Shown here: positions 58,854 through 64,000 of the stretch, in pieces
How positions within the stretch are numbered: position 1 is the first letter of the stretch
Layout of the letters: every line of letters begins with the position of its first letter
Source: CALJDF01 sp038121105
Lineage (GTDB): Bacteria; Pseudomonadota; Alphaproteobacteria; SHVP01
Length of the DNA: 64,000 nt
Direction: 5' to 3'
Assembly (NCBI GenBank): GCA_038121105.1
Contig: JAYONB010000008.1
Span: 62,001 to 126,000, forward strand
Made by a program: the position numbers and the translations under genes
The notes under the pieces: generated by a model
Seen by the model: only the letters and a program-made list of their open reading frames with translations
Database searches by the model: none
What the model was told of the DNA's origin: nothing

Positions 58854-59990
58854 ATGGCGCAGGGCGAGGGAGCTTGGCTTGAAACGTGGCAAAGTGACGG
58901 CCGCCACGTATTAGCGCCCGTCGGTCGCTGGGCCATCGGTGACCTGTTTCTCGTCGAGAAAGAAATCCGTGCGCAGGCCGACGCCGCCAGCGGCGCAGTC
59001 CTTATCGATCTCAGCAAGGTCGATACGCTCGACACCGCCGGCGCCTGGACCATCTACCGAACGGCAAGAAACCTCGAAGCAAACGGCGTTGCCGTCGACG
59101 TCGTCGGCGCAACCGATGATCAGGTCTCGTTGATCGAAGCGGTGCGGGCCGCAGAGACCGAGGTGCCCCCCGACGAACCAACCGGCAATTCGTTCGTCAA
59201 CATGGTCGCCCATGTCGGCCAAAGCGCCATCGAGATCGCCGAGGAAACGGCCGATCTTGTCGGGTTTTTCGGTCAAACCCTTGTTGCCGCCGGGCGTGTC
59301 ATCGCCCGCCCAAGGCGGCTCCGCGCGACATCGCTCTTCTATCACATGGAAGAAGTCGGTCTGAACGCGATTCCCATCGTCGGATTGATGTCGTTTTTGA
59401 TCGGGATCGTCCTTGCCTTTCAGGGTGCGAGCCAGCTGCAACGCTTCGGGGCCGAGGTGTTCGTCGTCAACCTTGTGGCGATCTCGGTGCTGCGCGAAAT
59501 CGGCGTGCTGATGACCGCGATTATCGTGGCGGGTCGGTCGGGCAGCGCCTTTACCGCGCAAATCGGTTCGATGAAAGTCAACGAAGAAGTCGACGCGATG
59601 CAGACCCTCGGGCTAGACCCGATGGAGGTTCTGGTATTGCCCCGCCTTTTTGCTCTCGCCCTTACCTTGCCGCTACTAGCGTTCTTTGCCGACATCATGG
59701 GGCTGGTCGGCGGCGCTTTGATGGCGTGGATCACGCTCGATATTTCGCCGGCGACCTTCATCGAACGCCTTCGCGAAGCGGTCAGCTTATGGTCGTTCTG
59801 GGTCGGTATTCTCAAGGCCCCGTTCTTTGCCTTTCTGATCGCCATGATCGGCTGCTACGAGGGCTTTCAGGTCACTGGCAGCGCAACCAGCGTGGGTCAG
59901 CGCACCACGCGCGCGGTCGTCGAGGCGATCTTCCTGGTCATCGTCGTCGATGCTGCCTTCTCGATTTTCTTTCAGGTCGTGGGGATCTGA
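58854..59990 (+). CDS. MlaE-family lipid ABC permease with N-terminal STAS domain
   Basis: The protein has 378 residues from the ATG at 58854; the frame reaches 58797. A STAS domain (about 1-100, with VLIDLSKVDTLDTAGAWTIY) precedes the MlaE permease, shown by RSGSAFTAQIGSMKVNEEVD and LPRLFALALTLPLLAFFAD. MlaE with MlaF and MlaD moves phospholipids between membranes. In Escherichia coli the STAS part is the separate MlaB protein, so here the two are fused. The mlaF start overlaps its stop (TGATG). Confidence 0.9.
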   Translation: MAQGEGAWLETWQSDGRHVLAPVGRWAIGDLFLVEKEIRAQADAASGAVLIDLSKVDTLDTAGAWTIYRTARNLEANGVAVDVVGATDDQVSLIEAVRAAETEVPPDEPTGNSFVNMVAHVGQSAIEIAEETADLVGFFGQTLVAAGRVIARPRRLRATSLFYHMEEVGLNAIPIVGLMSFLIGIVLAFQGASQLQRFGAEVFVVNLVAISVLREIGVLMTAIIVAGRSGSAFTAQIGSMKVNEEVDAMQTLGLDPMEVLVLPRLFALALTLPLLAFFADIMGLVGGALMAWITLDISPATFIERLREAVSLWSFWVGILKAPFFAFLIAMIGCYEGFQVTGSATSVGQRTTRAVVEAIFLVIVVDAAFSIFFQVVGI

Positions 59991-60754
59991 TGACCGACCG
60001 GGACATCGCCATCAAGGTTCGCGGCCTGCGCACCCAGTTCGGCAAACAGGTCATTCACGACAACCTCGATTTGGATGTCCGGCGCGGCGAGGTGATCGGT
60101 GTTGTCGGCGGCTCGGGGACAGGCAAGTCGGTGTTGCTGCGCACGATCATCGGTCTCAACCGGCCGGCCGCTGGCACGATCGAAGTTCTCGGCCGTCCGG
60201 TCACCGGGGCGTCGCGAGAGCAAATGCTGGAGCTTGAAAAGCGCTGGGGCGTTTTGTTCCAAGACGGCGCGTTGTTCAGCTCACTCGCGGTCGATGAGAA
60301 CATCGAAGTCCCTCTCAAAGAACACACGGCGATGTCGCACGAGTTTCGCAAAGAAGTTGCTGCACTAAAGTTACGGATGGTCGGCCTCCCGTTGTCGGCC
60401 TGTCACAAGTTTCCCTCGCAGCTGTCGGGTGGGATGCGCAAACGCGCCGGGCTCGCACGGGCGTTGGCTCTCGATCCCGATATTCTCTTCCTCGACGAAC
60501 CCACGGCTGGGCTCGATCCGATCGGCGCCGCCGCGTTTGATCAGTTGATCCGTCGGCTCCAGCAGTCGCTGGGTCTGACCGTCTTCATGGTGACCCACGA
60601 TCTGGACAGTCTTCACGCAATTTGCGACCGTATCGCCGTTCTTGCCGATCACCGCGTGTCGGTGATCGGGTCGATGGCCCAGATGCTGGCAAGCGATCAT
60701 CCGTGGGTTCGCGAATACTTTCACGGACCGCGTGCTCGGGCCGCATTGGGTTAG
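59990..60754 (+). CDS. MlaF-family lipid transport ATPase
   Basis: The protein has 254 residues. Walker A is GGSGTGKS (residues 40-47), the signature region reads LSGGMRKRAGLARALALDPD, and Walker B is ILFLDEPTAGLDPIG. LFQDGALFSSLAVDENIEVPL is a typical MlaF loop. It powers the MlaE permease upstream, whose stop shares one base with this start. The MlaD-like gene follows after 12 bases. The operon has no MlaC or MlaA gene in the window. Confidence 0.93.
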   Translation: MTDRDIAIKVRGLRTQFGKQVIHDNLDLDVRRGEVIGVVGGSGTGKSVLLRTIIGLNRPAAGTIEVLGRPVTGASREQMLELEKRWGVLFQDGALFSSLAVDENIEVPLKEHTAMSHEFRKEVAALKLRMVGLPLSACHKFPSQLSGGMRKRAGLARALALDPDILFLDEPTAGLDPIGAAAFDQLIRRLQQSLGLTVFMVTHDLDSLHAICDRIAVLADHRVSVIGSMAQMLASDHPWVREYFHGPRARAALG

Positions 60755-60766
60755 GACGGGGATTGC

Positions 60767-61789
60767 ATGGAAAACAAAGCCAATTACGTCCTAGTCGGCT
60801 CGTTCGTTCTTCTCGTTATCTTCGGACTTTTTGGCTTCGTGATTTGGCTTGCCAAGCTCGAGGTCGATCGCGAATTCGCCCGTTACACGATCTACTTTGA
60901 AGGGTCGGTTGCCGGGCTGAGTACGGCCAGCAACGTTCTCTACAATGGCATTCCGGTCGGTACCGTCCAGACCATTGGAATCGATCCGCGTAACCCCCAG
61001 CAGGTTCGCGTCGTCATCGAGGTTGCAACCGATACGCCGGTAAAGCGTGACTCGGTTGCCGAGCTTCAAGCCCAAGGCATTACCGGCGTCTCCTTGGTGG
61101 CTCTCACAGGGGGAAGCGCGGGAAGCCCGTCGCTCACGGAAATTCCGGAAGGGGAGAGGTTCCCGGTGATCGACTCGCGACCCTCGCAATTCCAGCGCTT
61201 GTTCCAGGGCGCGCCGGACCTGATCGCTCGGGGGGTGGAACTTCTCGAACAAACCAAGAAATTCGTCAGCGACGAGAATATCGCGTCTCTCACCAGCATC
61301 ATCGTCGATGTCGAGGCGCTGTCCGGCGAGCTTGCGGGCCGGACCGGCGAAATCGGCGATATTCTGGACAACGTCCAAAAGACCAGTACTGAAATGCGTG
61401 GCGCGGCGAGTTCGTTGAATTCTCTGGTGGCCAATCTGGATGCCCAGGTCGAAACGCTATCCGATAGCGCCGACTCGACACTCGCGGTGCTGCGCGGTGC
61501 CGTCTCGACAGCCGACGGCGTCGTCGAAAACGATCTGCGCGCTCTGATTGCCGAGCTGCGCGATACCGCGAATGCCGTAACCCGGGTGTCCGACGGTCTG
61601 AACACCATCGTGGAAGAGACGCGTCAGCCGCTTGCCGATTTCTCAGCGGAGGGGCTCTACGAGTTCTCAGGCCTCATTGCCGATATGCGCGCTTTGATGG
61701 GCGATCTCTCCCGGGTCACGACTCAAATCGAGTCCGACCCAGCCCAATTCCTTTTTGGCGATTCACAGCGGGGGTTTGAAGTGCAATGA
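60767..61789 (+). CDS. MlaD-type MCE-family protein
   Basis: The protein has 340 residues. One N-terminal helix (about 7-28, VLVGSFVLLVIFGLFGFVI) anchors it in the inner membrane. An MCE domain follows (about 39-115) with GLSTASNVLYNGIPVGTVQ, and the rest is a long helical region rich in Ser, Thr and Asp, longer than in E. coli MlaD. MCE proteins form rings that bind lipid in the periplasm. The last four bases overlap the auxiliary lipoprotein gene. Confidence 0.92.
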   Translation: MENKANYVLVGSFVLLVIFGLFGFVIWLAKLEVDREFARYTIYFEGSVAGLSTASNVLYNGIPVGTVQTIGIDPRNPQQVRVVIEVATDTPVKRDSVAELQAQGITGVSLVALTGGSAGSPSLTEIPEGERFPVIDSRPSQFQRLFQGAPDLIARGVELLEQTKKFVSDENIASLTSIIVDVEALSGELAGRTGEIGDILDNVQKTSTEMRGAASSLNSLVANLDAQVETLSDSADSTLAVLRGAVSTADGVVENDLRALIAELRDTANAVTRVSDGLNTIVEETRQPLADFSAEGLYEFSGLIADMRALMGDLSRVTTQIESDPAQFLFGDSQRGFEVQ

Positions 61790-62442
61790 GCAGGTTTGCC
61801 CAAATCAGGCGCTGGCGCGGCGCGGCGGTCGTCCTACTCCTGGCGGGGCTCCTGTCAGCCTGCGGTGGTATTCTTCCCGGCAGCGGGCCGCCCGCAAACC
61901 TGTTTACGCTGACACCCAAAAATACGTTCGACGAGGCGGTTCCGGCCGTACCCTGGCAACTCGTCGTAGAAGAGCCAAGCGCCGCCGGTGGGCTTCAGGT
62001 CCAGAGTATTGCGCTCCGCACCAAGGCCATCGAGTTGCAGTATTTCGCCTCGGCGCGCTGGACCGAGCGCGCGCCGCGTATGGTGCAAACGCTCCTTGTC
62101 GAGTCCTTCGAAAACAGCGGCAAGATCGTTGCGGTAGGGCGACAGACCATCGGTCTACGGTCCGACTTCAATCTCAAGACGGAGCTTCGCGAGTTTCAGG
62201 CCGAGTACGCGAGCACTAACAGACCGCCGACGGTACATGTCCGGCTTAGTGCACGACTTATCCAGCAGCCTCGTCGTGAAATCGTCGCGTCGCAGAACTT
62301 CGATGCGCGGGTTGAGGCATCGGATACGTCGATGGACAGTGTCATCCTGGCCTTCGACGAGGCGCTCGGAAAGGTCATTCGCCGCACGGTCGAGTGGACC
62401 TTGCAGGAAGGCGCCCAGGTCTACCGACCGCGCGGTCGCTAA
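61786..62442 (+). CDS. ABC-type transport auxiliary lipoprotein (PqiC/YmbA-like)
   Basis: The protein has 218 residues. A lipoprotein signal ends at Cys26 (LLSACGG). The body, with FTLTPKNTFD, LRTKAIELQYFASARWTERA and SVILAFDEALGKVI, matches the ABC_trans_aux family of outer-membrane lipoproteins that accompany MCE transporters. It starts inside the end of mlaD (overlap 61786-61789). Together with MlaE, MlaF and MlaD it makes an MCE-type lipid transport set, of which this may be the outer-membrane side. Confidence 0.88.
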   Translation: MSRFAQIRRWRGAAVVLLLAGLLSACGGILPGSGPPANLFTLTPKNTFDEAVPAVPWQLVVEEPSAAGGLQVQSIALRTKAIELQYFASARWTERAPRMVQTLLVESFENSGKIVAVGRQTIGLRSDFNLKTELREFQAEYASTNRPPTVHVRLSARLIQQPRREIVASQNFDARVEASDTSMDSVILAFDEALGKVIRRTVEWTLQEGAQVYRPRGR

Positions 62443-62443
62443 C

Positions 62444-63265
62444 TTATTCGGCCGCCTCGCGGTTGCTGCCTCGGGGGTCCTGAAAATCGAGTGCCATGAC
62501 CGCATCCGCCATCGCGCGGTAATGCGGCCGACGGTCGTCGCCGATCTTCGGATACTTCTTCTCGCTGTGGCTGATGCCCAAAGATAGCGCCATCTCGGTT
62601 GCCTTGTAGCCGACCTTGAGCGGGTTTAGGACTGGCGCCGCGACCCGCGCATCGATTTCATGCGCGATCGGGGACATGCAAGTGCAGCCCAGCATGATGG
62701 TGTCCGCTCCGTCTTCGGCGAGGGCCTTTTCGCACTGACGGACAATACGATCCTGTTGCGTTATTTCGCCGGCGCGCATGTCGGTCACGAAGTTCTCGTC
62801 GTCGGCCAGCGTGTCTAGCTCTTCGTCTTCGCTGACGCAGCGGATCGACACGCAACGATCCTCCATCCGGTACAGCTGAAGGAGGCCATGGTAGATGAAC
62901 AACAGTTGCGGCGGCCAAATCGTCACGATCGAAAACTTGTCGCCCAACTGACAGGCGGCATGCATGGTGGCTTGACCTGCGCCGATCACCGGGATGCTGA
63001 GGCCCGAGCGCAGGGCGTTCAAGCCATAGTCGCCGACGGTATTGATGAAGACTGCGTCAAAACCTTCGGCAGCCGCGCGCAGACCGGTCTCGACGTTGGC
63101 GATCTCGCTCATGTGGCGGTTGATTTCGTTGGCCGGAAAGGCCGGAAGGCGGGTTTCGATCAGGCGCGGGTCGAAGGCCTCCGCCCGGACGTCCAAGATC
63201 TCTTGTGGCGGTACATCATCACCGGCACGCCGGTGCCCGGTCCCGATAACGGCGATCTTCTTCAT
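62444..63265 (-). CDS. Asp/Glu/hydantoin racemase-superfamily protein
   Basis: The protein has 273 residues. The start ATG at 63265 has GGAGG 6 bases upstream; a GTG at 63271 is too close to it. The superfamily is indicated by FINTVGDYGLNALRSGLSIP and the two-cysteine-type motif region IMLGCTCMSP, where racemases use Cys. A Cys is not visible at the first catalytic position, where the sequence reads NTVGDYG. Possible roles are hydantoin or aspartate racemisation or a maleate-isomerase-like reaction. The link to the hydantoinase cluster 33 kb away is only suggestive. Confidence 0.75.
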   Translation of the reverse strand: MKKIAVIGTGHRRAGDDVPPQEILDVRAEAFDPRLIETRLPAFPANEINRHMSEIANVETGLRAAAEGFDAVFINTVGDYGLNALRSGLSIPVIGAGQATMHAACQLGDKFSIVTIWPPQLLFIYHGLLQLYRMEDRCVSIRCVSEDEELDTLADDENFVTDMRAGEITQQDRIVRQCEKALAEDGADTIMLGCTCMSPIAHEIDARVAAPVLNPLKVGYKATEMALSLGISHSEKKYPKIGDDRRPHYRAMADAVMALDFQDPRGSNREAAE

Positions 63266-63299
63266 CTTCACCCTCCTGTCCCAGGGCCTATTCTAGCAA

Positions 63300-64000
63300 C
63301 TATACGTCGAGGCTATCGAGGCGCTTGGCCAAGTCTTCCAGCAAATCCCGGTTTTCCAGGCGTGACCGCCAGTCTTTGGGGATGTTTTTGACCCCGAGAT
63401 AGCTGCCCGAAAAGGCCCCCGCGATGGCGCCGAGGGTATCCGGATCGCCGCCTTGGAGGACGGCGCAATAGATGCACTCTTCGAACGAGTTCCGATTGGT
63501 CAGAAACGAATACAGCGCAAAGGGCAAGGTCTGCGCCACCGTCTGCGACAATCCGAGTTCTTGGGCTGCCTGTTGGGGCGGCGCGTCGCCCATCACGAGC
63601 TCGATAATCTGTACGAGTTTGAGTCGAAGCTCCTTGGTCTGCGCGAAGCGCACGATGCCTGTGTAGAACTCGGCAAAGGGAAATTTCGCTTTGGGGTCAA
63701 GGTTGGCGAGTTGCGCGATCGCCCAGGCCGTAATCGCGGCGCCGTCGACCCCGACTTCGTGGGTATGGGTCACCCGTGCCGACTGTTCGGCAAATTCGCG
63801 CAGCCGGCCCGAATTGCGGAACAATAGGCCCAGTGGGGCGATGCGCATCGCCGCACCATTGCCGAACGATCCTTGGCCATCATGAAGTCGCCCCGCGGCC
63901 TCGGAGAACGGCATGTCGTGGCGTTTCACCATGGCGAAAATGGCGGGGATGCTCTTGCTGTAGTCGCGCCAGGGCTCGCGTCCGTAATTGCGTTGAAAGA
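63300..64000 (-). CDS. ADP-ribosylglycohydrolase family protein, 5'-truncated by the window edge
   Basis: The reading frame is open through base 64000, so the N-terminal part is outside the window and about 230 residues are seen. Residues in SFGNGAAMRIAPLGLLF, THTHEVGVDGAAITAWA and GGDPDTLGAIAGAFSGSYLG match the ADP-ribosylglycohydrolase (DraG) family, in which the last Asp-rich motif binds the two metal ions. Members remove ADP-ribose from proteins or small molecules. The first in-frame ATG in view, at 63932, is inside the domain and is not the likely start. Nothing more can be said about the substrate. Confidence 0.85.
   Translation of the reverse strand, partial: FQRNYGREPWRDYSKSIPAIFAMVKRHDMPFSEAAGRLHDGQGSFGNGAAMRIAPLGLLFRNSGRLREFAEQSARVTHTHEVGVDGAAITAWAIAQLANLDPKAKFPFAEFYTGIVRFAQTKELRLKLVQIIELVMGDAPPQQAAQELGLSQTVAQTLPFALYSFLTNRNSFEECIYCAVLQGGDPDTLGAIAGAFSGSYLGVKNIPKDWRSRLENRDLLEDLAKRLDSLDV

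Overview
The window is a dense, high-GC stretch of a bacterial chromosome. Gene content points to an alphaproteobacterium, probably a Rhodospirillales-like marine or soil heterotroph. The evidence is a four-gene general L-amino-acid ABC transporter of the Aap type, a fused indolepyruvate:ferredoxin oxidoreductase, a TAXI-type TRAP transporter with its UspA-like partner, an ECF sigma/RskA anti-sigma pair and several class III adenylate cyclases. No phage, insertion sequence or CRISPR array was seen. The assignment rests on gene families and was not confirmed by a search.

Layout. 1-5.6 kb: the end of a CinA/MoaB-like protein, a tRNA-Leu, an FAD oxidoreductase and a fused indolepyruvate oxidoreductase. 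5.9-7.8 kb: ECF sigma, anti-sigma and a Tat-exported ferritin-like lipoprotein. 8-10.4 kb: an unusual three-gene operon of a membrane-anchored NadD-like nucleotidyltransferase, a GNAT acetyltransferase and an isochorismatase-family protein. 10.5-16.2 kb: a LysR regulator and a complete branched-chain amino-acid-type ABC transporter (livHMGF plus binding protein). 16.3-18.7 kb: an exported protein with about eleven 27-residue solenoid repeats. 18.7-19.5 kb: an 800-base stretch with no convincing protein gene, holding DnaA-box-like sites and a probable small RNA with its own promoter and terminator. 19.5-21.7 kb: a DUF4864 protein, an alcohol dehydrogenase and an exported AlgH-like protein. 21.7-32.4 kb: two SLC13 transporters and a hydantoin or cyclic-amide catabolic cluster (HyuA, HyuB, an L-carbamoylase-like and a D-carbamoylase-like amidase, an alpha/beta-hydrolase-fold protein).

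32.4-48 kb is rich in second-messenger signalling: an FG-GAP protein, a 36-residue-repeat coiled-coil protein co-transcribed with a GAF-GAF-PAS adenylate cyclase, a CHASE2 adenylate cyclase and an HD-GYP phosphodiesterase. Between them lie phosphoglycerate kinase, an ACT-domain regulator and a dipeptide/oligopeptide ABC transporter. 48.2-54.3 kb: the aapJQMP transporter followed by a GNAT and a class III aminotransferase. 54.4-58.3 kb: the TAXI TRAP transporter and UspA. 58.3-62.4 kb: cytochrome c and an Mla-like lipid transporter operon (MlaE with STAS, MlaF, MlaD, auxiliary lipoprotein). 62.4-64 kb: an Asp/Glu/hydantoin racemase-like protein and the 3' part of an ADP-ribosylglycohydrolase that runs off the window.

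The genes describe a nitrogen- and amino-acid-scavenging metabolism: four uptake systems for amino acids, peptides or carboxylates, enzymes to open and process cyclic amides, and oxidation of aromatic 2-oxo acids, next to cAMP and probably c-di-GMP signalling. The items most worth checking are an in-frame amber codon at codon 3 of aapJ, the structured small RNA near 19.4 kb, the membrane nucleotidyltransferase operon, the solenoid repeat protein and the 36-residue coiled coil linked to an adenylate cyclase.
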